This document shows positions 31,858-39,471 of a DNA stretch of 64,000 nt, piece after piece. Under the pieces are notes generated by a model. The model was not told the DNA's origin. It searched no databases and saw only the letters and a list, made by a program, of their open reading frames with translations. Origin of the DNA: Dactylosporangium vinaceum (GTDB lineage Bacteria; Actinomycetota; Actinomycetes; Mycobacteriales; Micromonosporaceae). The number at the start of each line of letters is the position of its first letter. Within the stretch, counting starts at the first letter, position 1. Location: NCBI RefSeq assembly GCF_019904175.1, contig NZ_CP061913.1, forward strand, positions 6,014,001-6,078,000, in the 5' to 3' direction. The translations under genes were made by a program, and so were the position numbers.

Positions 31858-32360
31858 GACCGCGGCTCGGCCGGACCCGATGTGCTGCGTTCGATGGTGA
31901 AGACGTTCGCCGAGGCCCTCATGTCGGCGGAGGCTGACGCCGTCTGCGGCGGCGGTGACGGCGAACGCAGCGACGAGCGGACAAATCAGCGGCCGGCACC
32001 GTTGAGCTCGCCGTTGCGAAGTTGCGGCAGGGCTCGTATTTCCCGGACTGGTTGTTGCAGCACCTCGCACCTGTCGAAGAGTCAGGTGTCAAAGATGGCG
32101 ACACATCTGGACGCGCATGTCGAGGCGTTCCGCAACGGCCCCCTCGACGGCGGCCCGTCGGCGTTCATAGCTCTGAACGCCCTCATCGGTTGAGGTGCGG
32201 GAACGAGGCCGGATCGTCAACGTGCACACCCTGGTAGCGACCGGCGTGAACGACGACGGGCAGCGGGAGGTCCATAGCTTGGACGCCACCTCCGATGAGG
32301 ATGGCGCCGGCTGGCTGCACCAGACCCCCGCCACGCGCTGCAACCCGGCTTGCCTGTAGG
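31858..32360 (+). pseudogene. Decayed IS256-family (mutator-type) transposase
   Basis: Pieces of one transposase can be read in different forward frames. Frame 1 has DVLRSMVKTFAEALMSAEADAVCG and, further on, SLSKSQVSKMATHLDAHVEAFRNGPLDGGP spread over a damaged stretch; another frame has KLRQGSYFPDWLL; a third has REVHSLDATSDEDGAGWLHQ preceded by GRIVNVHTLVATGVNDDG. These are the N-terminal and central parts of IS256-type transposases up to the region before the second catalytic Asp. The C-terminal half is missing. I see no clear terminal repeats. It is a dead remnant between the MFS and GntR genes. Confidence 0.85.
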
Positions 32361-32440
32361 CGTTGCCGGCGGCGCGCCTGCCTGTGCCGTGGCGCTCGAG
32401 TTTGTTGACGTGCGCAGTGCTCGGTGTGATCCTCTAAGTT

Positions 32441-32448
32441 GTCTAGAC
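32441..32448. promoter_or_regulatory. GntR (HutC-type) operator GTCTAGAC
   Basis: The palindrome GTCTAGAC fits the HutC-subfamily consensus GTnTAnAC and sits inside a wider near-palindrome (GTTGTCTAGACGAC). It ends 19 bases before the GntR ATG, so the regulator probably represses its own operon with deoC. Confidence 0.7.
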
Positions 32449-32467
32449 GACCTAGTCGGGAGTGGAG

Positions 32468-33196
32468 ATGGCGAAAGCGCCGCTGTACGTGCGGATCGAG
32501 CGGGAGCTGCGGGCCCGGCTGGCGCAGGCGCGGCCCGGGGATGCGGTGCCGGCCGAGTCGGCGCTCGCCGCGGAGTTCGGGGTGGCGCGGATGACGGTCC
32601 GGGCGGCGCTCAACGCGCTGGAGACGGACGGGCTGATCGAGCGGGTCCAGGGGCGTGGGACGTTCGTGCGGCAGCGGCCGGAGCCGCGCGCGGCCGGGAC
32701 GTTGATGAGCTTCCAGGACCAGGTGCGCGCATGGGGGCGCACCCCGACGTCGCGCCTGCTCGCGGGTGAGGTCCGGGCGGCGTCCGGCGCCGAGGCGGCG
32801 GCGCTCGACCTGAGCGCCGCGGCGCCGCGGGTGGTGTCGATCGTGCGGGTCCGGCTCGCCGACGACGTGCCGGTGGCCATCGAGTACGCCTGCTTCCCGG
32901 CCCACCTGAGCGCGCTGCTCGACATCGACCTGGAGGTCGCCTCGCTGCACCGCGCGCTGCACGAGCGCGGGCTGCGCCCCACGCTCGGCACCTCGACGCT
33001 CACCGCGCACCGGGCCGGCGCCGACGGTGAGCACCTGCACGTGCCGGCGGACGAGCCGCTGCTCGTCGAGGCCCGCCTGATCGTCGACCAGCACTCGGCA
33101 CCGCTGGAGTACACCATCAGCCGCTACGTCGGCGGCCGCTACGACCTGCACGTCACGTTCGACGTGCAGCCACCCCGGACAGGAGCCGCCCGATGA
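32468..33196 (+). CDS. GntR-family regulator (HutC subfamily, UTRA domain)
   Basis: Transcription factor of 242 residues. The N-terminal winged helix reads VPAESALAAEFGVARMTVRAALNALETDGLIERVQGRGTFV; the C-terminal UTRA ligand domain shows RVRLADDVPVAIEYACFP and LLVEARLIVDQHSAPLEYTISRYVGGRYDLHVTF. ATG 32468 is chosen because GGGAG lies five bases upstream; a GTG at 32462 would be too close. It overlaps deoC by ATGA, so it most likely controls deoxyribose or nucleoside catabolism and senses a related sugar phosphate. A matching operator lies upstream. Confidence 0.92.
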   Translation: MAKAPLYVRIERELRARLAQARPGDAVPAESALAAEFGVARMTVRAALNALETDGLIERVQGRGTFVRQRPEPRAAGTLMSFQDQVRAWGRTPTSRLLAGEVRAASGAEAAALDLSAAAPRVVSIVRVRLADDVPVAIEYACFPAHLSALLDIDLEVASLHRALHERGLRPTLGTSTLTAHRAGADGEHLHVPADEPLLVEARLIVDQHSAPLEYTISRYVGGRYDLHVTFDVQPPRTGAAR

Positions 33197-33897
33197 ACAT
33201 CGCCAAGATGATCGACCACTCTCTGCTGCGCCCCGAGCTGACCACCGACGACGTCCGGCGCGGCTGCGCGGTCGCCGGCCGGCGGGCCGTCGCGTCGGTC
33301 TGCGTGCGCCCGTCGGACGTGGAGCTGGCCGTCGCCGCGCTCGCGGGCACGGGTGTGCTGGTGGGGACGGTTGCCGGGTTCCCGCACGGTGACGCCCGCA
33401 CCGCCACCAAGGTCGCCGAGGCGCGGGCACTCGTCGAGGCCGGCGCCGACGAGATCGACATGGTGCTGCACATCGGCCGCCTGCGCGACGGCGACAGCGG
33501 CTACGTCCACGACGACATCGCCGCCGTGGTCGCCGCCGCGCAGGGCCGCACCGTCAAGGTCATCCTGGAGAACGCCTACCTCACCGACGAGCAGAAGGTC
33601 CTCGGCTGCCACCTGGCCGAGCGAGCCGGTGCGCACTTCGTCAAGACCAGCACCGGCTTCGCCCCCGGCGGCGCCACCCTCGCCGACATCCGGCTGATGC
33701 GGGCCGCCGTCGCCCCGCACGTCGAAGTCAAGGCCGCGGGCGGCGTACGCACGCTCGCCACCCTGCTCGAACTGCACGACGCCGGCGCGACCCGCTTCGG
33801 CGCCACCGCCACGGAGGCGATCCTCGACGACTACGCCGCCCGCGAGCGCGACGAACAGCCGCCTGCCCCCGCCGCAGCCGTCGACGGCGGGTACTGA
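33193..33897 (+). CDS. deoC: Deoxyribose-phosphate aldolase
   Basis: Splits 2-deoxyribose 5-phosphate into glyceraldehyde 3-phosphate and acetaldehyde, the last step of deoxynucleoside breakdown. The 234-residue protein has the family landmarks IDHSLLRPELT, SVCVRPSDVELA, GFPHGDARTATK, KVILENAYLTDEQ, the Schiff-base lysine 151 in HFVKTSTGF, and VKAAGGVRT. Its ATG overlaps the GntR stop codon, so the two form one operon. The final 15 or so residues are a Pro/Ala tail beyond the barrel. No other deo genes are adjacent, which suggests this operon handles free deoxyribose or scavenged nucleosides. Confidence 0.95.
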   Translation: MNIAKMIDHSLLRPELTTDDVRRGCAVAGRRAVASVCVRPSDVELAVAALAGTGVLVGTVAGFPHGDARTATKVAEARALVEAGADEIDMVLHIGRLRDGDSGYVHDDIAAVVAAAQGRTVKVILENAYLTDEQKVLGCHLAERAGAHFVKTSTGFAPGGATLADIRLMRAAVAPHVEVKAAGGVRTLATLLELHDAGATRFGATATEAILDDYAARERDEQPPAPAAAVDGGY

Positions 33898-33941
33898 CGA
33901 GGAGCCTCCGCAGGGCGCCGCCGGCCCTGAGACGCTTCATG

Positions 33942-33959
33942 ACCTAGCTTCCTAGGACG
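33942..33959. repeat. 18-base repeat copy 1 (ACCTAGCTTCCTAGGACG)
   Basis: Found between convergent deoC and epimerase genes. The second copy at 59959-59976 (one mismatch) is also between convergent genes. The repeat contains CCTAG and CCTAGG, so it is partly dyadic. Its role is unknown. Confidence 0.6.
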
Positions 33960-34005
33960 GCTTACGCGGTGTGGCGCCGGCCGAGGGCGGCAGTAGACGG
34001 GTGGG

Positions 34006-34878
34006 TCAGCGGAGGTGGCCGGCGGACAGCCAGGCGCGGTAGTCGGTCACCGCTGCCTGCAGCGGCCAGGCCGGCTGCCAGCCCTCCTCGCGCAGGCGGG
34101 TGGTGTCCAGGTAGGGGATCGGCCCGGAGCCGCCCGGGACCAGGGGGGTCGGGATGTCGGGGATCGCCGCGGCGACCTCGGCGTTCGTCGTCGGGTGGCC
34201 GGTGCTGACGTTGTAGGTGCGGTGGCGCAGGGTCGGGGCGGTGGCCAGGAGGGCCAGGGCGGTGCCGCAGTCCGGTGCGTAGAGCAGGTCGGCGCCGTCG
34301 TCCGCGTGGACGGTGCCCGGCTGGACGGTGCCGCGGACCATGGCCGGGATGGCGATGAAGGGGCTGCTGGGGCGGCCTCCCGGGCCCCAGATCGCGCCGA
34401 TGCGGGCCACAACCACGTCCGCCCCGCCGGCCAGGGCCAGGATCTCGGCCACCTTCTTGCTCGCCGGGATCGGGTGCGGTGACGGCAGGGGCAGCGGGGT
34501 GTCCTCCCGCCAGGGGAGTGCGCCGACGCCGGCGTAGACGCCGATGGTGCTGGCCATCACGACGCGGGCGTTCCAGGTGGCGGCCGCCCGCAGTACAGCC
34601 AGCGCTGCTGTGGCGTTGTGTTGCAGGTCGTCGAGCGGGTCGGCGGTGCCGAGGGGGGCGGCGGCCAGGTGGATGACGGCGGTGATGGTGTGGGTGCGGC
34701 CCAGGGCGGTCAGGGAGTCGAGGTCGGTGCAGTCCAGCGTGGCCGTTGTGACGCCCGGGGGAAGCAGCGGCGAGGGGGTCGGGCGGCGGGACGCGGGCTG
34801 GACGTCGGCGCCCTGGGCCAGGAGAGCGCGGGTGGTGTGGGTGCCGATGAAGCCCAGGCCGCCGGTGATGAGGATCAT
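34006..34878 (-). CDS. NAD-dependent epimerase/dehydratase-like protein lacking the usual tyrosine
   Basis: Extended short-chain dehydrogenase fold of 290 residues. The Rossmann motif TGGLGFIG is at residues 5-12 and the ribose-side Asp is likely in LDCTDLDSL. A serine-type segment STIGVYAG is at 110-117. The catalytic YxxxK motif is altered: IPASK with Lys141 present but Ile137 where Tyr is expected. Either the enzyme uses another residue, or it is a binding protein rather than an epimerase. It diverges from a MarR gene across a 61-base gap holding two repeated boxes, and is probably regulated by that MarR protein. Substrate unknown, possibly a nucleotide sugar. Confidence 0.82.
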   Translation of the reverse strand: MILITGGLGFIGTHTTRALLAQGADVQPASRRPTPSPLLPPGVTTATLDCTDLDSLTALGRTHTITAVIHLAAAPLGTADPLDDLQHNATAALAVLRAAATWNARVVMASTIGVYAGVGALPWREDTPLPLPSPHPIPASKKVAEILALAGGADVVVARIGAIWGPGGRPSSPFIAIPAMVRGTVQPGTVHADDGADLLYAPDCGTALALLATAPTLRHRTYNVSTGHPTTNAEVAAAIPDIPTPLVPGGSGPIPYLDTTRLREEGWQPAWPLQAAVTDYRAWLSAGHLR

Positions 34879-34893
34879 GTCGCCTCCGATTGA

Positions 34894-34940
34894 TAGCGTG
34901 CTAACGGAATATAGGGCAACATCTCGCTAGCATGCAAACG
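34894..34940. promoter_or_regulatory. Two direct-repeat boxes between epimerase and MarR genes
   Basis: TAGCGTGCTAACG (34894-34906) and TAGCATGCAAACG (34928-34940) share TAGCRTGCWAACG with 34-base centre spacing. They lie between the divergent epimerase and MarR genes; the second reaches the MarR GTG. These are probable MarR binding sites. Confidence 0.65.
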
Positions 34941-35368
34941 TGGCTGATGTGATCCGCCTGCTGACCCGTGCGCAGAAGCTGCTGCGGGCGGCGGCCGACG
35001 AGGCGATGAGCGTGCACGGGGTCCGGATCGGGCAGAACCTGGTGCTGGAGCTGCTGTGGGAGCGGGACGGGCAGGCGCCGGGGGAGCTGGCGGCGCGGCT
35101 CGGGGTGGCGACGCCGACGGTGGTGAACACGGCGACGCGGATGGTGAACGACGGGCTTGTCGAGCGGCGGGCCGACCCGCAGGACCGGCGGCTCGTGCGG
35201 CTGTGCCTGACGCCGAAGGGGCGGGCCGCGCAGGCGCCGATCGAGCAGGCCCGCCGGGCCCTGGCCGAGCACGCCCTCGCCGACCTGGAGGAGCAGGAGC
35301 TGGAGGTGCTGGCGGCGGCACTGCAGAAGATCATCGATCGGATGCAGGCGCCGCCGCCGGGGAGCTGA
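34940..35368 (+). CDS. MarR-family regulator
   Basis: Winged-helix repressor of 142 residues. The DNA-binding part is PGELAARLGVATPTVVNTATRMVNDGLVERRADPQDRRLVRLCLTPKGR (about residues 48-96), the typical MarR HTH and wing; helices at both ends form the dimer interface. The GTG at 34940 overlaps the second of two repeated boxes in the promoter region. It most likely represses itself and the divergent epimerase-like gene. It converges closely with the stress-protein gene at 35371. Confidence 0.92.
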   Translation: MADVIRLLTRAQKLLRAAADEAMSVHGVRIGQNLVLELLWERDGQAPGELAARLGVATPTVVNTATRMVNDGLVERRADPQDRRLVRLCLTPKGRAAQAPIEQARRALAEHALADLEEQELEVLAAALQKIIDRMQAPPPGS

Positions 35369-35370
35369 GC

Positions 35371-35886
35371 TCAGGTGTTCGCGGCGCGCCAGGTCTGGCG
35401 GGTGATGAGGACGCGGGCCTCCTCGGCGGCGTCGGCCTCGACGGTGACCGCATACTGGCCGGCCTGCAGGGAGCTGCGCGAGGAGAAGTCGCGGCGGCCG
35501 CCGGTGAGGGCGTGGCCGGCGGCGCCGAAGATCGCGCCCCAGAGCGCGCCGATGAGGACCGTGCTGAGCAGGACGCCCACCCAGTTCGCGTCGCTGAACA
35601 GGGTGAACAGGATGCCGATGAACAGGCCGAACCAGGCGCCGCTGGCCACGCCGGCCAGTGCCGCCCGGCCGACGGTGAGGCGGCCCAGCACGTTCTCGAC
35701 CAGGCGCAGGTCGGTGCCGATGATCGCGGTCTTCTCGACCGGGAAGCCGTTGTCGGAGAGGTAGTCCACGGCCTGCTGGGCGCCGGCGTAGTCGGCGAAG
35801 CGGGCGACGGTGACGGAGGCGCGTTCGAGGTCGACGAGCTCGCCCACCGCGGGGTCGGGCCGGTCTGCTGGATCCGGGGCAGTCAT
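35371..35886 (-). CDS. General stress protein (GSP17M-like domain) with membrane segments
   Basis: Protein of 171 residues. The start TVARFADYAGAQQAVDYLSDNGFPVEKTAIIGTDLRLVE is the YflT/GSP17M-like domain of general stress proteins. It is followed by two glycine-rich membrane helices (LAGVASGAWFGLFIGILFTLF and VLLSTVLIGALWGAIFGAAGHAL) and a C-terminal YAVTVEADAAEEARVLI strand region. I chose ATG 35886. The gene diverges from the PspC gene; I see no clear stress-sigma promoter here. Function is unknown beyond stress association of the family. Confidence 0.8.
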   Translation of the reverse strand: MTAPDPADRPDPAVGELVDLERASVTVARFADYAGAQQAVDYLSDNGFPVEKTAIIGTDLRLVENVLGRLTVGRAALAGVASGAWFGLFIGILFTLFSDANWVGVLLSTVLIGALWGAIFGAAGHALTGGRRDFSSRSSLQAGQYAVTVEADAAEEARVLITRQTWRAANT

Positions 35887-35968
35887 GCCGGTCAGGGTAG
35901 AGGTCTCAGGGGTGATTCGGGGCGTCACCCGAGGTCGTCGGGGGACTTCGGCGGGCAACCTGGCAGGT

Positions 35969-36211
35969 ATGAACGACATCAAGCGCCTTCGCCGCTCCCG
36001 CACCGACCGCACGGTCGCCGGTGTGCTGGGCGGGCTCGCCGAATATCTGGGGGCCGACCCGACGATGGTGCGGGCCGTGTTCCTCCTCGCGATCCTGCTG
36101 ACCGGCGGCGTGGCCGTCCTGGCCTACCCGATGCTGTGGCTCGTGATGCCGGAGGCGCCGCCGGCGCCGGTGAGCCCTGCGCCGAACGATCATCTGCCAT
36201 ATGGTGCGTAG
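35969..36211 (+). CDS. PspC-domain membrane protein
   Basis: Small protein of 80 residues with the PspC domain: RLRRSRTDRTVAGVLGGLAEYLGADPTMVRAVFLLAILLTGG and the ending YPMLWLVMPE. The family senses or relieves membrane stress in phage-shock-type systems. A single amphipathic-plus-transmembrane region is visible. It starts an apparent three-gene unit: its TAG stop is followed immediately by the GTG of the esterase gene. That suggests the downstream pair belongs to the same envelope-stress response; this link is inference. Confidence 0.9.
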   Translation: MNDIKRLRRSRTDRTVAGVLGGLAEYLGADPTMVRAVFLLAILLTGGVAVLAYPMLWLVMPEAPPAPVSPAPNDHLPYGA

Positions 36212-36841
36212 GTGGCCCGTGACACCCGTGTGACGATCGAGACACGCGGTGTGCCGCCCTCGGCGGTGCCGGCGAGCGGGCTGGTCCTGCTCGTGCACGA
36301 CGGGCCCGAGTACGAGCGGGTCGGCCGCCTGACCGAGCACTTCCCCGACACGTACGTCGCGCTGCTCACCCCGGGGCCGCGCAACGACTGGTACTCCGCC
36401 AACCCCGCCTACGCCAAGGCCCTTGTCGAGGACGTCCTGCCGCAGCTGCCGCCGGGGCCCGTGGTCGGTCTCGGGGCGAGCCTCGGTGCGCTGGCCCTGC
36501 TGCACGCCGAGACCCGGTATCCGGGCCGGTTCGCCGGGCTGTTCCTGCAGTCCGGCAGCTTCTTCACCGCCGCGCTCGACCCGCAGGAGTCCGGGTTCCC
36601 GTACTTCCGCCGCATCCTCGCGTTCGTCCGCCGGGCCCGGCCGGTGCCGGCCCGGGTGGTCTTGACGTGCGGGCGGGACGAGGAGAACCTGCTCAACAAC
36701 CGGGCGATGGCGGGCCGGCTCGGCGTGCCGCTGCTCGAGGTGCCGGGCGGTCACTCGATGACCTCCTGGTGCGACGCGCTCGAGCCCCACCTGCACCGCC
36801 TGCTGCGGGAGGTATCAGATGACCGGAGCCACACCCCATGA
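36212..36841 (+). CDS. Alpha/beta-hydrolase esterase
   Basis: Soluble hydrolase of 209 residues, similar in style to the esterase-D/putative-esterase group. The nucleophile elbow is GLGASLGAL (GxSxG), the acid is probably in TCGRDEENLL, and the histidine in GGHSMTSW. Before the elbow is VLLVHDGPEYE. It has no signal peptide. Its GTG touches the PspC stop, and its end overlaps the ATP-grasp gene by 23 bases, so all three genes are tightly linked. A hydrolase paired with an ATP-grasp ligase suggests making and breaking of one ester or amide; the substrate is unknown. Confidence 0.82.
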   Translation: MARDTRVTIETRGVPPSAVPASGLVLLVHDGPEYERVGRLTEHFPDTYVALLTPGPRNDWYSANPAYAKALVEDVLPQLPPGPVVGLGASLGALALLHAETRYPGRFAGLFLQSGSFFTAALDPQESGFPYFRRILAFVRRARPVPARVVLTCGRDEENLLNNRAMAGRLGVPLLEVPGGHSMTSWCDALEPHLHRLLREVSDDRSHTP

Positions 36842-38066
36842 GCACCTCGTCGGGCTGCTGCTGGGCACCGAACAGGACTGGCCGCGGGCGTTCGAGACGC
36901 TCGTCGAACGACTCGGCACGGTCACCGCGGCCGACGGCAGCCGGCACCGGCTGCGCACGGAGCGGGTGACGATCGAGCCGTTCGGGCTGCGCGACCGGCC
37001 CGACCATCAGCTGGTCATCGACCGGCTCGCGTACTGGTACTACCACCCCCGCGAGTGGCTCAAGAAGATCGCGCTGATGGACGACGTGTACCTGCTCAAC
37101 AGCCCGTTCACGTTCCAGTCGATGGAGAAGCACGCGGCGTACTGCGCGATGATGCGCCTCGGGCTGCACGTGCCGGAGACGGTCCTGGTGCCGTACAAGA
37201 ACCCGGTCGACCATGCGAAGTGGGCGTATACGGCGCAGCGGTACAACCGGGGCTTCGATCTCGACGCGGTCGCCGAGCGGCTCGGGTATCCGCTGTTCAT
37301 GAAGCCGTACGACGGCGGCGCGTGGGTCGGAGTGTCGCGGATCGCGGACAGTGCCCAGCTGCACGCGGCCTACGACCAGTCGGGTGAGCGGCTGATGCAC
37401 CTGCAGCAGTCGGTCGAGGACTACGACGTGTTCACCCGGTCGCTGTCGGTCGGGCCGGAGACGATGGTGATGAAGTTCCGGCCGTCGCTGCCGATGCACG
37501 AACGGTACGAGGTCGCGCACGGGTTCCTCAGCGACGACGTCGGCGAGGAGGTCGTGACCATCTCGCGGCTGGTGAACGCGTTCTTCCGGTGGGAGTTCAA
37601 CTCGTGCGAGTGCCTGGTCCGCGACGGTGTGGTGTATCCGATCGACTACGCCAACGCGTGCCCGGACGTGGCCGTGACGAGCCTGCACTACTACTTCCCG
37701 TGGGCGATGACGGCGTTGCTGCGCTGGAGCGTCTTCTGCGTGGTGACGGACCGCCCGTCGCGGCTGGACATGGACACGGCCCGCTACTTCGCGATCGGCG
37801 ACTCCGAAGCCACATACCAGGACAAGCTGCGGGGGTACCGCACCCTCGCCGACGAATACTTCGACACGGACCGGTACCGCGAGTTCTGCGCGAGCAGCCT
37901 GGCGCACGTGCCGGAGCTCGTCGCGGAGTGGGTGGCGTCCGCGGACTTCGACGACCTGCTGGTCAGCACCGTGCGCAGCACCTATCCGGCGGCCGAGCAC
38001 GAGCGGTTCATCGCCCACTTCCGGGGCCTTATAGGGCAGTGGCGGCACGAGAACGCGGTGGGGTGA
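36819..38066 (+). CDS. ATP-grasp-type ligase of unknown substrate
   Basis: Cytoplasmic protein of 415 residues with an ATP-grasp fold. An N-terminal helical region holds YWYYHPREWLKKIALMDDVYLLNSPFTFQSMEKHAAY, resembling the lid-like start of peptide ligases. ATP-binding elements are likely GYPLFMKPYDGGAWVGVSRI (lysine strand and glycine loop) and VYPIDYANACPDV (metal acid and Asn). The gene overlaps the esterase gene by 23 bases. ATP-grasp enzymes join a carboxylate to an amine or thiol, so the product may be a peptide or an amino-acid conjugate. I do not know a named subfamily. Confidence 0.78.
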   Translation: MTGATPHEHLVGLLLGTEQDWPRAFETLVERLGTVTAADGSRHRLRTERVTIEPFGLRDRPDHQLVIDRLAYWYYHPREWLKKIALMDDVYLLNSPFTFQSMEKHAAYCAMMRLGLHVPETVLVPYKNPVDHAKWAYTAQRYNRGFDLDAVAERLGYPLFMKPYDGGAWVGVSRIADSAQLHAAYDQSGERLMHLQQSVEDYDVFTRSLSVGPETMVMKFRPSLPMHERYEVAHGFLSDDVGEEVVTISRLVNAFFRWEFNSCECLVRDGVVYPIDYANACPDVAVTSLHYYFPWAMTALLRWSVFCVVTDRPSRLDMDTARYFAIGDSEATYQDKLRGYRTLADEYFDTDRYREFCASSLAHVPELVAEWVASADFDDLLVSTVRSTYPAAEHERFIAHFRGLIGQWRHENAVG

Positions 38067-38200
38067 CGGGAGTCACGAGGATCCTTCACCCGGACCGGTG
38101 ACGCTGCGGTAGTGCACGTCACAAACCGTAGTTTCCGCTGGTAGTGGCGCCTAACGTCGATGGTGTCAGCGTGATTGTCATCAGTTGGAGGACGGTATTG

Positions 38201-38461
38201 ATGGGCCCGTACAACCACCCCGCCTGGTGCGCCCGCGGTCACCGCTGCAACCTCGGTGAGCACCGCGCCACCCCGGCCGTCATGCAGGTCGACGGGGTGG
38301 GCAAGGTCCTGGTCACCCGCGTCCTCGGCGCCAACGGCCGGGAGCGGCTCGAGGTGACCGGGTCGGCGTATCTGCACACCACCGGTCAGGCCGCGACGAA
38401 GCAGGTCGACCGCACGCTGCGCGGGTTCGCGCACGTCATGGCCAGCGCCGCGGCCCAGTAG
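38201..38461 (+). CDS. Hypothetical 86-residue protein with Cys/His head
   Basis: Unrecognised family, probably restricted to actinomycetes. The N-terminus (MGPYNHPAWCARGHRCNLGEHRA) has two Cys and three His spaced to suit metal binding. The remainder is a small alpha-beta unit, VMQVDGVGKVLVTRV and ERLEVTGSAYLHTTGQAATKQVDRTL. The ATG follows GGAGGA. A longer reading from 38144 is rejected. It stands alone between the ATP-grasp gene and the nucleotidyltransferase module. Confidence 0.7.
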   Translation: MGPYNHPAWCARGHRCNLGEHRATPAVMQVDGVGKVLVTRVLGANGRERLEVTGSAYLHTTGQAATKQVDRTLRGFAHVMASAAAQ

Positions 38462-38474
38462 CGCCGGGCCCGCG

Positions 38475-39110
38475 TCAGCGCGGCCAGTCGCGCAGGCGGC
38501 CGCGCAGGGCGGCGATCCGCTCGGCGTCCAGGCCGTAGAAGGCAAACCGGCCGTCGTCGAGGCGGTCCAGGTAGCGCCCGGCCGCGATCACGTCGGCGAA
38601 CTCCAGCGCCGGGTCCTGGCGGCGGGCCAGCTCGAGCAGCTCCCCGACGGAGTAGCGCTCCATCGCCGCCGCGACATCGATGTAGTCGCGGACCTCGCGC
38701 CGGTTGACAAGCGCCGCGACCTTCGTGGCGATGAGGTCCTCGAGGTGCATGACCGGGCCGACGTCCATCATGACCGGGCTGTGCCGGCGGTCGAGCCGTG
38801 ACAGGCTCAGGCGGACCGTCTGGGCGCCGCCGGCGACGGTGAACTCCCGCTGGTCGAAGCCGGCGAAGAGCTCCAGGAGGTCGTCGGCCTCCTCTTCGTG
38901 GACGGTGTACCCGGCCTCGCGCAGGGCCGCGCAGACCGCGTCGGCGGCCGCGCCGGCCGCACCGTCCGTGTCGGTGAACAGGTCGACGTCCTCGGTCGGG
39001 CGCTCGACGAGCCCGTTCATCAGCCAGGCGAAGCCGCCGCCGAGGACGAAGCCGTGCTTGTCGGCGACGGTCAGCGCGACCCGGGCGACGTCGGTGTAGA
39101 AATCGATCAT
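38475..39110 (-). CDS. AbiEii-like nucleotidyltransferase (toxin-type)
   Basis: Protein of 211 residues with the nucleotidyltransferase core GFVLGGGFAWLMNGLVERPTEDVDLF, that is a GG helix followed by the DVD metal pair, and a later LEDLIATKVAALVNRREVRDYIDV block typical of AbiEii/AbiGii and related proteins. Its ATG overlaps the stop of the upstream gene as ATGA. In type IV toxin-antitoxin and abortive-infection systems such enzymes are the toxins, but many relatives are not proven. The partner gene is not of the well-known antitoxin type. Confidence 0.8.
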   Translation of the reverse strand: MIDFYTDVARVALTVADKHGFVLGGGFAWLMNGLVERPTEDVDLFTDTDGAAGAAADAVCAALREAGYTVHEEEADDLLELFAGFDQREFTVAGGAQTVRLSLSRLDRRHSPVMMDVGPVMHLEDLIATKVAALVNRREVRDYIDVAAAMERYSVGELLELARRQDPALEFADVIAAGRYLDRLDDGRFAFYGLDAERIAALRGRLRDWPR

Positions 39111-39439
39111 CGCAGGGCCGGGTGGCGGGCCTCCCACGCGCGGCGCACGCCGTGCGGCAGGTTCAGCTCCGGCCAGACCCGGACCAGGATCTTCTTGTTG
39201 AGGAACCGGCGCAGCTCGTCGGCGCGGATCGCCTCGCGCAGCACGTTCTCGTACATCCACAGCAGCAGGTCGTGGTTGTCGAGGTCGAAGGCGCGCTGCG
39301 GGTTCCACATCAGCCGCTGCGGCAGCTCGACGACCCCGCGGACCGGGCCGCGCAGCTCGTCGAGGGTGCGGGCGACGAGCGCGGGGCGGTGCGGTCGGGC
39401 CAGGTAGGCCACCTGTCCGCGGGCCGGCTCGTCGTGCAT
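39107..39439 (-). CDS. Partner protein of the nucleotidyltransferase
   Basis: Small protein of 110 residues without a named domain. It has a run YLARPHRPALVARTLDELRGP at the start, then an LPQRLMWNPQRAFDLDNHD loop, and ends in LPHGVRRAWEARHPALR. The helix-rich pattern could be an antitoxin or a regulator, but I see no helix-turn-helix. It lies immediately before the nucleotidyltransferase gene with an ATGA overlap, so the two are translated together. I call it a partner only from context. Confidence 0.65.
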   Translation of the reverse strand: MHDEPARGQVAYLARPHRPALVARTLDELRGPVRGVVELPQRLMWNPQRAFDLDNHDLLLWMYENVLREAIRADELRRFLNKKILVRVWPELNLPHGVRRAWEARHPALR

Positions 39440-39471
39440 GGCCCGAAGTGTACTGGTATTCGCGCCGAATA

